NCBI GenBank assembly: GCA_040389065.1
Contig: JAZKAR010000016.1
Span: 124,001 to 188,000 of the forward strand
DNA: 64,000 bases
Reading direction: 5' to 3'
From: JAZKAR01 sp040389065
GTDB lineage: Bacteria; Pseudomonadota; Gammaproteobacteria; Burkholderiales; Casimicrobiaceae
The notes under the pieces are model-generated. The model ran no database searches. It was not told where the DNA came from and saw nothing but the letters and a program-made list of their open reading frames with translations. This document shows positions 37,332 to 46,176 of this stretch, piece after piece; positions within the stretch are counted from its first letter, which is position 1; each line of letters starts with the position of its first letter. Made by a program: the position numbers and the translations under genes.

Positions 37332-39161
37332 CTATGCGTCCACCTCAAAAGTCTGTAATTCTACAAAGCGTGAATAAATAGGCTGCCGTGACATGAGTTC
37401 AGCATGTGTTCCAATATCAATAATCATACCTTGATCCATCACAATGATACGATGAGAAGCTCTCACCGTAGAGAGGCGATGAGCAATGGTTAATACGGTT
37501 CTGCCTTGGCATAATCGGTTAAGGGCTTCTTGAATGGCACGTTCATTTTCGGAGTCTAGTGCGCTAGTGGCTTCGTCTAATAACAAAATAGGGCGATTAG
37601 CCAGCATAGCCCTAGCAATAGCAATACGCTGTTTTTGCCCGCCCGATACCCCAAGGTTAAGGTTGCCTACAGGCGTATCTAAGCCTTGTGGCAGACTATC
37701 TATCCAGTTACTAAGATTAGCCCATTCACATACGTCTTGAAGCTCTTTTTCACTGGCTTGAGGGGCGCCATATAAGAGATTATTTCTTACAGTACCAATA
37801 AAAAGCATAGGGTCTTGGTTCACCCATGAAATTGTACGTCTTAATTCAGTGGCATTTTCAAATGTTAATGGGGTGTTAAGCGTTTTTAGCGTACCGGAAT
37901 CAGGTAAGTAAAATCCTAGTAAAAGCTGAAAAAGCGTACTTTTTCCAGCGCCGGAAGCGCCTACAATAGCGATATGTTCTCCCGAGTAAACATCTAAAGA
38001 AATATGGCGTAATGCAGGTAGAGTACGGTTGGGATAAGTAAAGGTTACATCATTGAATTGAACAATAGGGCTAGCAGCCTGAGTTGGCACAAGATCCGTT
38101 TTAACAGCAGAAGCATGATGATGAGATTCAAGCGATAACCAGCCTTGAATACGTGCCACGGCATAAGCAACACGTTTAAGTTCTTCCGATGAGTCAGATA
38201 ATGCGCCTAGAGCCCCAGCCACCATCATGGCATACAGCACAAAGGCAGAAAGAGTACCTTTACTCAACGTACCTTTTAAAACATCATGCCCGCCTAACCA
38301 TAAAATAAATGCAATACCGCCGAATACAGCGAACATAACAGCAGCAATTAACCAGGCGCGGCCTTTTAATGAGGCACTCTGAGTTTCTTGCAAGTGCTCA
38401 GACCGCAAATGGAGCTGACGTACAGCTTCACTTTCAAAATTAAGCGATTGAATAACAGGTAGTGCACGTAAATGCTCATCAAAATAAGTGCTTAGAGTAT
38501 CACTTTCAGTTTTTTGTGCTTTTACGCGCGCACGAAATCGCTTGGTTAATATCAATATAGGTGCGATGAGAGCAGGAATTAGCGTTAAAAAGATAAGCGT
38601 TAGCTTAACGCTGCTGTGAAATAGAAGGCCAATTCCCCCAATACACAATAAAAAATTTCGCAGGCTAACAGATAGTTGGCTTGAGACCCATTGTTCTATC
38701 GTATTGAGATCACGTTCCATTTCTTGCACAATCTCTGATCCCCATTGGGGGCGTTGTGCAGTAGTGCTATGTAATACTTTGTCGAATAAATCAATACGGA
38801 GTTTTAAAAGCAGCCGCTTACCTAAGGATGCCGTGTAATAAAATCGAGCAGCGCTAGAAAGCGCAAGAACACTCACTGTTGCCATAAAAAGCAAAAGGGT
38901 TCTATGTAATTCATATTCATTGATTTGGCTTAATCCATAATCAACAAGATGGCGTACAACGCCTCCTAAAGCAAGAACACTTCCTGCGGCACTGGTTAAT
39001 GCAATTAATGCCCCGATAACGTAGCGTTGATGAGGCTGTAACCAGGCTTTAAGTAAGCGAAAAAATAAAGCAAACGGAGGACGTTGAGTTTTTGGCGGAT
39101 GTTGGGAAAGCGACTCTTTATCAGATGATGATTCCATATTATCCGTTTTACTAATACTCAT
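37332..39161 (-). CDS. MsbA-related ABC exporter (TIGR02204-like)
   Basis: The 609-residue half-transporter has a disordered N-terminus of about 30 residues and six membrane helices (about 40-330). The ATPase has Walker A GASGAGKST, signature VSGGQKQRIAIARAML and Walker B ILLLDEATSALD. It resembles the MsbA-related group of unknown substrate. It overlaps the end of ruvA by four bases (ATGA), so the exporter is translated with the recombination genes, an odd pairing. Confidence 0.85.
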   Translation of the reverse strand: MSISKTDNMESSSDKESLSQHPPKTQRPPFALFFRLLKAWLQPHQRYVIGALIALTSAAGSVLALGGVVRHLVDYGLSQINEYELHRTLLLFMATVSVLALSSAARFYYTASLGKRLLLKLRIDLFDKVLHSTTAQRPQWGSEIVQEMERDLNTIEQWVSSQLSVSLRNFLLCIGGIGLLFHSSVKLTLIFLTLIPALIAPILILTKRFRARVKAQKTESDTLSTYFDEHLRALPVIQSLNFESEAVRQLHLRSEHLQETQSASLKGRAWLIAAVMFAVFGGIAFILWLGGHDVLKGTLSKGTLSAFVLYAMMVAGALGALSDSSEELKRVAYAVARIQGWLSLESHHHASAVKTDLVPTQAASPIVQFNDVTFTYPNRTLPALRHISLDVYSGEHIAIVGASGAGKSTLFQLLLGFYLPDSGTLKTLNTPLTFENATELRRTISWVNQDPMLFIGTVRNNLLYGAPQASEKELQDVCEWANLSNWIDSLPQGLDTPVGNLNLGVSGGQKQRIAIARAMLANRPILLLDEATSALDSENERAIQEALNRLCQGRTVLTIAHRLSTVRASHRIIVMDQGMIIDIGTHAELMSRQPIYSRFVELQTFEVDA

Positions 39162-39781
39162 GGGCGATGTCCAGATAAGTGTTGTAGTGCTTGGCGTAAA
39201 AGGGCATCAAGTGCGCCTTCTTTAGGTAAGAATTTTAAAGCTTTTTCAATTTCAGTGTTGTTATATCCTAATGCGCTGAGCGCATCGCGTAAATCTTCAA
39301 GTGTTGATGCGTGAGGTAGGGAGTGAATATCTGAGGAAGTATCAGTACTATCTGTACTGCTAAAGCGCAACATCCATTGGCGTGTGCGTGCATCGCCTAG
39401 CTCTAGCACGATGCGTTCGGCAGTTTTTTTACCTACTCCAGGAACGCGTGTAAGGCGGGTGCTATCGTCACTTTCAATAGCTTCACGAATTTGCATTGGG
39501 GTGAGCGTTGAAAGAATCGCCAAGCCTACTTTAGCGCCAATTCCTGTAATTTTAATTAATCGTCTAAACCAGGCACGATCTTCTTCGTTATGAAAGCCTA
39601 CCAAATACTGTTGATCTTCACGCCAGATCAAATGTGTAAAGATTTTGCATACTTCATTGATGTTAGGCAATTGCTCATAAGTACGAGCAGAAATCAAAAT
39701 TTCAAAGGCAATGCCATGAATATCAATCACAGCTTCTAAGGGGTGTTTTGAAACTAAATAGCCAGTTAACGTAGTAATCAT
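39158..39781 (-). CDS. ruvA: Holliday junction branch-migration protein RuvA
   Basis: RuvA tetramers bind Holliday junctions and load the RuvB motor. The 207-residue protein has an OB-fold N-terminal domain, two helix-hairpin-helix motifs (LIKITGIGAKVGLAIL and LTRVPGVGKKTAERIV) and a C-terminal RuvB-contact domain (LSALGYNNTEIEKAL). The start at MITTLTGYL matches the family; the frame extends 26 codons further. RuvB does not follow; an ABC exporter gene does. Confidence 0.95.
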   Translation of the reverse strand: MITTLTGYLVSKHPLEAVIDIHGIAFEILISARTYEQLPNINEVCKIFTHLIWREDQQYLVGFHNEEDRAWFRRLIKITGIGAKVGLAILSTLTPMQIREAIESDDSTRLTRVPGVGKKTAERIVLELGDARTRQWMLRFSSTDSTDTSSDIHSLPHASTLEDLRDALSALGYNNTEIEKALKFLPKEGALDALLRQALQHLSGHRP

Positions 39782-39818
39782 AGTAATGAATATCCGATGA
39801 ATAAATGGAAGATGACAT

Positions 39819-40298
39819 CTATCGTAGACTGTAACTGCGATGCGCGTGGCAAATCGCACAGGCTAGGGCATCGGCTGCATCAGTTTGAGGAAGCGCCGGT
39901 AAATTTAGCAAGCGCTGAACCATATGCTGTACTTGTGTTTTAGCTGCTTTTCCATGACCCACTACCGCTTGTTTGATTTGAAGGGCGGTATATTCACTTA
40001 CAGGAAGCCCTTGGCTAACTAGAGCGCACAATGCACTGCCGCGTGCTTGGCCTAATAATAAAGTAGATTGTGGATTAACATTAACAAACACCTGTTCGAT
40101 AGCTGCCTCATTAGGAGAAAAATGCTGAATGAGCTGAGTAATATCTTGAAAAATTACTCCTAGCCTAATGGGTAATGTTGCATCGGGTGTTTTAATGCGG
40201 CCTGCAGCCAGATAAACTAGCTTTCCTTTCGAGTCACACTGTATAAAGCCATAGCCAGTGCAACGAAGACCAGGGTCAATGCCGAGAATGCAATGCAT
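39819..40298 (-). CDS. ruvC: Holliday junction resolvase RuvC
   Basis: It cuts Holliday junctions symmetrically. The catalytic acids are visible in ILGIDPGL, AIEQVFV and DAADALACAICHA. The start MHCILGIDPG fits the family; the frame extends 12 codons upstream. It lies 37 bases before ruvA, so the two are likely co-transcribed. The common upstream neighbour yebC is absent. Confidence 0.95.
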   Translation of the reverse strand: MHCILGIDPGLRCTGYGFIQCDSKGKLVYLAAGRIKTPDATLPIRLGVIFQDITQLIQHFSPNEAAIEQVFVNVNPQSTLLLGQARGSALCALVSQGLPVSEYTALQIKQAVVGHGKAAKTQVQHMVQRLLNLPALPQTDAADALACAICHAHRSYSLR

Positions 40299-41038
40299 AG
40301 TAATATCTATTATTGGTGAGTTAGATTGCCGCAAAACTGCTTTAGCGGCGTGATGGCAATTTGTCTACTCTTGATATAGTGTTTGTATTGCTCTGCTTTA
40401 TGAGAGCAACGGTGCAGAAATTGTATTAAACAATAAGTAGGTACAGTAACAAATACAGTTTCAAAAATAAATGTAGGTGAAAGATAAGGAAATACCCATC
40501 GTGCATCGTGAAAGTAGAATAAAGATCAAGATTTGAAAAAAATATTCAACATCACTCCAGTATAGCCGTAAAAAGGTTAGTTTTTTTGAGCAAGCTCCTC
40601 TTTTATTTTAAAATAGTACATCAGTGTTTCTTTTATTGTACTTTACCCCCATATACCTTATTAAGAGCCGCTTGATTCTAAGGGTCTTTTCCAGTATGGT
40701 AGGCTGTCTATACGCTGATTTGCCAAGCATTTAAGCAGTTTTGAAAATAGGTAGTTGCAGGCTTTTTTCTCTATAGCCATGAAATTTTTACACGAGAAAA
40801 TAAAGTTTTCCCGGGCAAAGCTTTTGAATATTGTTTAAGTAAGTTCATTAAGAATAGGTAAAGCGACACCTTTAAACCCTCTTAAAATGTAAGCAGAACA
40901 ATGCATAAAAGCTATAAAACTATCCTGTAAAAGTAGGCAAGAATTTTATGCAAATGCTTAGAATGAAATAAATTTAAATTTTTTAGCGGTGTACAAAGAT
41001 TTTCTGATTTATTAAGGCTTGGCCTGAAGGAGTTTTTT
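40299..41038. other. 740-base spacer, nothing recognised
   Basis: This long AT-rich divergent spacer between ruvC and trxA is the longest non-coding stretch in the window. A short GCCGC...GCGGC inverted repeat occurs at about 40329-40350. No tRNA, riboswitch or convincing coding frame was found. A small RNA gene cannot be excluded from sequence alone. Confidence 0.4.
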
Positions 41039-41365
41039 ATGAGTGAGCTTGTTGTTCATTTAACAGATCAAAATTTTACAGAACAAGTAAAAGCATCAAC
41101 GGTACCAATATTGGTAGATTTTTGGGCCGCATGGTGCCAGCCTTGTAAAATGATTGCGCCTATTCTGGATGAAATAGCAGAGCAATATCAAGGCCGGTTA
41201 AAAATTGCTAAAGTGAATGTTGATGAAAGCCAAGAAATACCTAGCCAGTATGGTATTCGCGGTATTCCTACTCTGATTCTTTTTAAAGGTGGAGAAGCAG
41301 AGGCTCAAAAGGTTGGGGCATTAAATAAAGCCCAATTAGTTGCATTCATCGATAGTCACCTGTAA
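41039..41365 (+). CDS. trxA: Thioredoxin with CQPC active site
   Basis: This is the general cytoplasmic disulfide reductant. It is a 108-residue thioredoxin fold with VDFWAAWCQPCK at residues 26-37, the cis-proline loop RGIPTLILFKGG and KVNVDES. The dipeptide between the active cysteines (Cys33, Cys36) is Gln-Pro instead of the usual Gly-Pro, which may shift the redox potential. GGAGTTTTTT precedes the ATG. The order trxA-rho-rpmE is typical of betaproteobacteria. Confidence 0.94.
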   Translation: MSELVVHLTDQNFTEQVKASTVPILVDFWAAWCQPCKMIAPILDEIAEQYQGRLKIAKVNVDESQEIPSQYGIRGIPTLILFKGGEAEAQKVGALNKAQLVAFIDSHL

Positions 41366-41384
41366 ACTGCATTTTGCATCAGTA

Positions 41385-41454
41385 CGGACGGATTGTGTTT
41401 CGATTCGTCCGCGTGTATCTTCAGTATCTTTCCTCCTCGTGTTTTCCTTATAAT
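41385..41454 (+). promoter_or_regulatory. Hairpin and putative rho promoter region
   Basis: CGGACG (41385-41390) pairs with CGTCCG (41406-41411), a hairpin after trxA with no U tract. A perfect TATAAT lies at 41449-41454, 29 bases before the rho ATG, but the -35 is weak. Confidence 0.4.
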
Positions 41455-41483
41455 CCCTAATATATTCTTATACAAAATATCCT

Positions 41484-42746
41484 ATGCATCTTTCCGATTT
41501 GAAACATCGTCATGTCACTGAACTAGTGGAAATGGCGAATGCCTTGGAGATCGAGGGCGCTAATCGTATGCGCAAACATGATCTCATCTTCGCTTTACTG
41601 AAAAACCATGCTAAGCGTGGTGAAAGTATTTTTGGCGAAGGTGTCTTAGAAATTCTTTCCGATGGATTTGGATTTCTTCGTTCTCCAGAAACCTCATATC
41701 TATCTGGTACAGATGATATTTATATTAGCCCTAGTCAAATTAGGCGTTTAAATATTCAAACTGGCGATACGATAGAAGGTGAAATTCGTCCTCCTAAAGA
41801 GGGAGAGCGATACTTTGCACTGACAAAAGTTGATCGAATTAATTTCGATTCGCCAGAAGTGACAAAGCAAAAAATTCTATTTGAAAACCTGATTCCTTTG
41901 CATCCTGACGAAGTATTAAAACTCGAAAAGGATGTTAAAGAAGGTGCAGAAAATATAACGGCTCGCATTATCGATATCATGGCACCGATTGGAAAAGGGC
42001 AGCGCGGTTTATTAGTAGCGCCTCCTAAATCGGGTAAAACGGTTATGTTGCAGCATATTGCGCATTCAATTGCTGCTAATTACCCTGATGTCGTGTTAAT
42101 CGTTTTGCTAATTGATGAGCGGCCTGAAGAAGTAACTGAAATGCAACGCTCTGTAAAAGGCGAGGTAGTTTCAAGCACATTTGATGAGCCTGCTGCACGC
42201 CATGTGCAAGTTGCAGAAATGGTGATGGAAAAAGCCAAGCGTTTAGTCGAGCATAAGCGTGATGTTGTCATTTTGCTTGATTCCATTACGCGTTTAGCAC
42301 GTGCTTATAATACCTTAGTCCCTGCTTCAGGCAAGGTGCTCACAGGTGGTTTAGATGCTCATGCCTTACAAAGGCCAAAACGTTTTTTTGGAGCTGCGCG
42401 GAATATCGAAGAGGGTGGTTCGCTGACGATATTAGCAACAACTCTGATTGATACCGGTTCCCGGATGGATGATGTTATCTATGAAGAGTTTAAAGGAACG
42501 GGTAATCTCGAAATTCACTTAGATCGTCGTATGACAGAAAAGCGAATTTATCCTGCTATTAATCTGAATCGTACAGGTACACGTCGTGAAGAGCTTTTAA
42601 TTAAGCCAGATGTGTTACAAAAAATTTGGGTATTACGTAAATTACTTTACCCAATGGATGATCTGGAAGCGATGGAGTTTTTGCTTGATAAAATCAAAAA
42701 TACCAAAAATAATTCAGACTTTTTTGACTCTATGCGTAGAGGCTAA
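41484..42746 (+). CDS. rho: Transcription termination factor Rho
   Basis: This hexameric RNA helicase ends untranslated transcription. At 420 residues it has the N-terminal RNA-binding domain (MHLSDLKHRHVTELVEMANA and DGFGFLRSPETSYLSGTDDI) and the ATPase domain. Walker A reads APPKSGKT, and the Q-loop and R-loop region contains LDSITRLARAYNT and GKVLTGGLDAHALQRPKRFF. The N-terminal sequence is of the betaproteobacterial type. It follows trxA by 118 bases. Confidence 0.97.
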   Translation: MHLSDLKHRHVTELVEMANALEIEGANRMRKHDLIFALLKNHAKRGESIFGEGVLEILSDGFGFLRSPETSYLSGTDDIYISPSQIRRLNIQTGDTIEGEIRPPKEGERYFALTKVDRINFDSPEVTKQKILFENLIPLHPDEVLKLEKDVKEGAENITARIIDIMAPIGKGQRGLLVAPPKSGKTVMLQHIAHSIAANYPDVVLIVLLIDERPEEVTEMQRSVKGEVVSSTFDEPAARHVQVAEMVMEKAKRLVEHKRDVVILLDSITRLARAYNTLVPASGKVLTGGLDAHALQRPKRFFGAARNIEEGGSLTILATTLIDTGSRMDDVIYEEFKGTGNLEIHLDRRMTEKRIYPAINLNRTGTRREELLIKPDVLQKIWVLRKLLYPMDDLEAMEFLLDKIKNTKNNSDFFDSMRRG

Positions 42747-42881
42747 GACAAGCTTAAAGCAGAGAACTGCCAGTGTAAGGTAGGGTCTGAATGTTGAGAA
42801 GGATTGTTTCGAGATTGTTTGCTTGCGTGAATAAGCTCTTTACGAGATAATCCTCCTTATAGATATTATGAAGGACAAGTA

Positions 42882-43139
42882 ATGAAACCTGATGTTCACC
42901 CAGAATACCGTGATGTTGTTTTCCAAGATTTAAGTTGCGACTTTAAATTTTTGACACGCTCAACGATTAAAACTAAAGAAACCATTCAATGGACAGATGG
43001 TAAAGAATACCCTCTGGTTAAAATTGAAATTTCTGCTGAATCCCATCCTTTTTATACCGGTCAACAGAAAATTATTGATACACAAGGTCGTGTTGATAAG
43101 TTCCGTCAGCGTTATGGTGCTACTCAGTTCCGTCGCTAA
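42882..43139 (+). CDS. rpmE2: Ribosomal protein L31, type B
   Basis: Large-subunit protein of 85 residues. It is the zinc-free (C-minus) paralogue: the CxxC pairs of type A L31 are missing and only one Cys is present. DVHPEYRDVVFQDLSCDFKF and SHPFYTGQQKIIDTQGRVDKF are diagnostic. It follows rho as in many betaproteobacteria and ends in a strong terminator. Confidence 0.95.
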   Translation: MKPDVHPEYRDVVFQDLSCDFKFLTRSTIKTKETIQWTDGKEYPLVKIEISAESHPFYTGQQKIIDTQGRVDKFRQRYGATQFRR

Positions 43140-43155
43140 GCCTGAAATTTTTAAT

Positions 43156-43190
43156 AAAAGCCGCACTAAGTTCGTGCGGCTTTTTGTTTT
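43156..43190 (+). terminator. Rho-independent terminator of rpmE2
   Basis: AAAAGCCGCAC pairs with GTGCGGCTTTTT across a short loop, followed by GTTTTTT. Confidence 0.9.
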
Positions 43191-43243
43191 TTCAGATAAG
43201 GTTTAATCAAAATGCTGTTAGATTAAAATCGTCTACGACGGGG

Positions 43244-43409
43244 CTAGTGCTTTGTCACAGCTTATTTTGTGGATAGAAGTCGAAGGGTTTTTGTGTATGG
43301 CAAGGCGCGAGAAGGCGTCATAGCCGTAGCTATGGCAACGACGAGCAATGCGGCAAGACGCAAAAAGACTCGATTTATACCCCAAAATTAAGCTGTGACA
43401 GAGCACTAG
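43244..43409. repeat. 166-bp inverted-repeat element, different from the other family
   Basis: The ends CTAGTGCTTTGTCACAGCTT and AAGCTGTGACAGAGCACTAG are inverted repeats of about 26 bases with few mismatches. The interior is GC-richer than the surroundings and holds GGCAAGGCGCGAGAAGGCG, a small CCGTAGCTATGG palindrome and GGCAAGACGCAAAAA. No coding frame. It resembles a non-autonomous transposable element or a bacterial interspersed mosaic-type repeat. Confidence 0.7.
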
Positions 43410-43461
43410 GGCAGTTTTGATTAAGTTTTGAGTCCTAATATGTGAGAGTCTGCTTTAATGG

Positions 43462-45132
43462 ATGTCAAAAAAAATGATACCAGTACATGTAAAAGGAAGC
43501 AGTCGTTCATCTTTTAGTTTGCGTTTAGGAGCATGTTTTCTCTTATTAATTTTGCCTTTATTTTTCCCACATAGTCCTTGGAAACCTGAAGAAACAAGAG
43601 TAATAGGAATATTAATAGAACATATTTATCCTGATGACGTTATCAAACAAGCAGGTTTATATGCGAATACTTTCTATTTCAACATCATCTCTAAACTATT
43701 TACGCTAAGTCACAAGCACTGGTCACTAGAAGGCATTTCACGTTCGGTAAGTGTTGCAGCAATGGTTTTGGGTGCATTTGCCTTATATGGCTGGGCCTTA
43801 GCCATTCATAAACGTTATCCCGTTCTTATTCCAAAAAATATCACGTCAGCTGCGCCTTTATTATTGGCTTCATCAGTAGGGTTAATGGTAAGAGGATATC
43901 AAGCAACGCCTGAATCTATTTGGTTCACAGGTATTGCCATGAGTGTTTGGGCAGGCGCTGAAACGGTAAGAATAAAGCGTATATGTTTATTAATAATCAG
44001 TTTTAGTTGGCTATGGGCGTGTAATGGTGTTTGGGGAGGATTACTAGCGTTAGTATGCGGCGGGTTAATTCCATGGCTATTTCGCTGGCATAATGAAGCA
44101 CAATCGAATAAAGATCGTATAGAGGGTGCGGTACTTACATTATTAACATTATCAATTATATTCAGCTTTAGCTTTATAAAATATAGCCTATATCAACAAA
44201 GAATATCTTTGGATGTTACGGTTACCTATTTAAAAGAAATTGCTAGAGTGCTGGTATGGTATGCCTTACCCATTTGGCCCTTGTTAATAGCCGTATGGTG
44301 GAGAGGTAGATATTTATCTGGAGAGTTTGCTAAGGAATGGCATTGCTGGCGTTGGGAGCCAGTATTACAAGCATTAGCAACGCTCTTAATCGGTATCAAG
44401 GTAGGCGGTTTAGATTGGCAAGAATCACATATTATGATGTATTTGCCTTTCTTGGTGATGATGGCATTGCCTTCGCTATATTTGGTGGATGCGCGTAGCT
44501 GGTTTAATGCCGTGCATTGGTTTACTCGATCTGTGTTAATTTTAATGTTGCTTGCTGTTTGGGGCGCCGTTTCTGCCTTGCATTGGAAAATGCCCTATCT
44601 TGTTTATAATCGGCTAGAAACTTTTCAACCAGGTTTTGACCCTAGCACTATTTCAGAGGTGGCCTGGATGTTAAGTATGATATTAACAGGCTATGCTTTA
44701 CGCTACTTAATCGTGCCATGTAAAACATTGCGAGATAGTTTATGGCGGTGGACATTAGGATTTGGGTGCACGGCCTGCGTCATTCGTTTAATGTTAGTGC
44801 CTTATATTGATTATGGCCGTAGTTATCGTGCAGTCATGCTAAGCTTGCAAGCTGCCTTGCCTAAAACAAGTGAGGTTTGTGTAACAGTGGCGCCATCGGT
44901 AGGTTATTCACAAGCGGCTATGTGGCGTTATTATACCCAGGGTTTAATTGCTAACCGAAGCGGTTGTAAGTGGCGTTTACTTCAAGGCCGCCATGAGCAT
45001 CTTGCTAAGCAAGATCAGTATAATATTGAAAAAGATTTATTTTTTATATGGAAAGAGGACGCAAGAGCAAGTCGCCCTGGTGATAACCATCATGAAATTT
45101 TCTTTTTAATGCATCGTGAACCGCGTCATTAA
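43462..45132 (+). CDS. Polytopic membrane protein, ArnT/PMT-like glycosyltransferase candidate
   Basis: The 556-residue protein has about 10-12 hydrophobic segments. The first follows a basic start, and just after it comes PWKPEETRVIGI, placed like the acidic periplasmic loop of ArnT/PMT-type (GT-C) glycosyltransferases. The C-terminal 100 residues look soluble. These enzymes move sugars from lipid carriers onto lipid A or proteins. The match is by layout and one motif only, so function is uncertain. It stands alone, with the inverted-repeat element upstream. Confidence 0.6.
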   Translation: MSKKMIPVHVKGSSRSSFSLRLGACFLLLILPLFFPHSPWKPEETRVIGILIEHIYPDDVIKQAGLYANTFYFNIISKLFTLSHKHWSLEGISRSVSVAAMVLGAFALYGWALAIHKRYPVLIPKNITSAAPLLLASSVGLMVRGYQATPESIWFTGIAMSVWAGAETVRIKRICLLIISFSWLWACNGVWGGLLALVCGGLIPWLFRWHNEAQSNKDRIEGAVLTLLTLSIIFSFSFIKYSLYQQRISLDVTVTYLKEIARVLVWYALPIWPLLIAVWWRGRYLSGEFAKEWHCWRWEPVLQALATLLIGIKVGGLDWQESHIMMYLPFLVMMALPSLYLVDARSWFNAVHWFTRSVLILMLLAVWGAVSALHWKMPYLVYNRLETFQPGFDPSTISEVAWMLSMILTGYALRYLIVPCKTLRDSLWRWTLGFGCTACVIRLMLVPYIDYGRSYRAVMLSLQAALPKTSEVCVTVAPSVGYSQAAMWRYYTQGLIANRSGCKWRLLQGRHEHLAKQDQYNIEKDLFFIWKEDARASRPGDNHHEIFFLMHREPRH

Positions 45133-45185
45133 TATAATATTTCTTCACGGTTCAGATTAATTGATGCCTATATTTATTGATATGC

Positions 45186-45215
45186 CTTCTCTTGAAAGAG
45201 AGAGGGCTAGGATAA
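45186..45215. repeat. Short palindromic C/T-rich repeat
   Basis: CCTTCTCTTGAAAGAGAGAGGGCTAGG is a self-complementary block related to those at 32724-32881. It lies between convergent genes and may help end transcription. Confidence 0.45.
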
Positions 45216-45225
45216 GCGTTTTTAG

Positions 45226-45708
45226 CTACAGGCCTACTTTGCGATGTGCGATAGCACATTTATCAAGAATACTATTTACATAGCGATGCCCATCTGAACC
45301 ACCAAAAGCTTTGTTAACCTCTAAAGCTTCGTTGATCACTACTTTAAGTGGAACATCAGGGCAATGTACGAGTTCATAAGCGCCTAAAAGCATCACGGCA
45401 CGCTCAACATAACTAATTTCAGACCAAGGACGATCTAGCCAGGTTTCCAAAATAGATTGTAGGGATGCAGTATGTTGCATGACCCCATTCCACAAGGCCA
45501 TAAAAAATTCTTGATCCATTTTTATTCTTTGAAGCTTAGTGCGCTCTAAGAGCTGAAGCCGAATAGTTGCACCATTCTCTCCTGTCATAAGCCATTGGTA
45601 TAAGCCTTGCGCAACGCATTCTCTGGCAGCACGACGAGGATGAACAGGGGGAATGGCTTGTTCGATCAGCTCAGCAGAGGAAGGGGAAGGAGAAGAGGGT
45701 TCAGACAT
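45226..45708 (-). CDS. nusB: Transcription antitermination factor NusB
   Basis: It joins NusE (S10) and NusA on boxA of rRNA operons. The 160-residue all-helical protein has the typical ARECVAQGLYQWLMTG start, SYVERAVMLLGAYELVHCPDVPLKVVINEALEV in the centre and FGGSDGHRYVNSILDK at the end. It overlaps ribH by 8 bases, the common ribBA-ribH-nusB order. Confidence 0.95.
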   Translation of the reverse strand: MSEPSSPSPSSAELIEQAIPPVHPRRAARECVAQGLYQWLMTGENGATIRLQLLERTKLQRIKMDQEFFMALWNGVMQHTASLQSILETWLDRPWSEISYVERAVMLLGAYELVHCPDVPLKVVINEALEVNKAFGGSDGHRYVNSILDKCAIAHRKVGL

Positions 45709-46138
45709 GAGCAGATGTTCCTTTGTTGAGGCTATTAATTAAATCTAAAACAGTACGAGCGCAATCTCGCCCCTTTGTATAAGCACGTGTTTCTGCTTGC
45801 CACTCATTCTCAGTTGTGAGAATACCGTTAGCGATAGGAATATGATGATCGAGTTGAACACGCATAATACCAGCGGCTGATTGGTCAGAGACAATTTCAA
45901 AGTGGTAGGTTTCACCGCGAATAACGGTTCCTAGGGCGATTAAGCCATTAAAGGTATTTGAGCGAGCAAGGTGCTGAAGAGCTAGGGGAACTTCTAACGC
46001 CCCCGGTACGCGTAGCAAGGTCCAATCAGATTCTTGTAAACCAGCTTCTTGAAGTGCCTGGCGGCAGTGAAGCCAAAGACGCTCAGTGATAGAAGGGCTA
46101 AAACAAGCCAGAACAATACCGATGTGAGGGCGTAACAT
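45701..46138 (-). CDS. ribH: 6,7-dimethyl-8-ribityllumazine synthase
   Basis: Penultimate step of riboflavin synthesis. The 145-residue protein has VPGALEVPLALQHLAR, the phosphate-site region GTVIRGETYHFEIV with the catalytic His, and GILTTENEWQAETRA. It lies 38 bases after ribBA and overlaps nusB. RibE and RibD are not in the window. Confidence 0.95.
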   Translation of the reverse strand: MLRPHIGIVLACFSPSITERLWLHCRQALQEAGLQESDWTLLRVPGALEVPLALQHLARSNTFNGLIALGTVIRGETYHFEIVSDQSAAGIMRVQLDHHIPIANGILTTENEWQAETRAYTKGRDCARTVLDLINSLNKGTSAHV

Positions 46139-46176
46139 AAAAAATCCATTAAGTTAAAGAGCAGTCTTAGTATTGA

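Noticed and set aside
40770..40840. Short frame starting MKFLHEKIKF in the trxA spacer
   Set aside because: It encodes about 19 codons, lacks a ribosome site and has no supporting feature.
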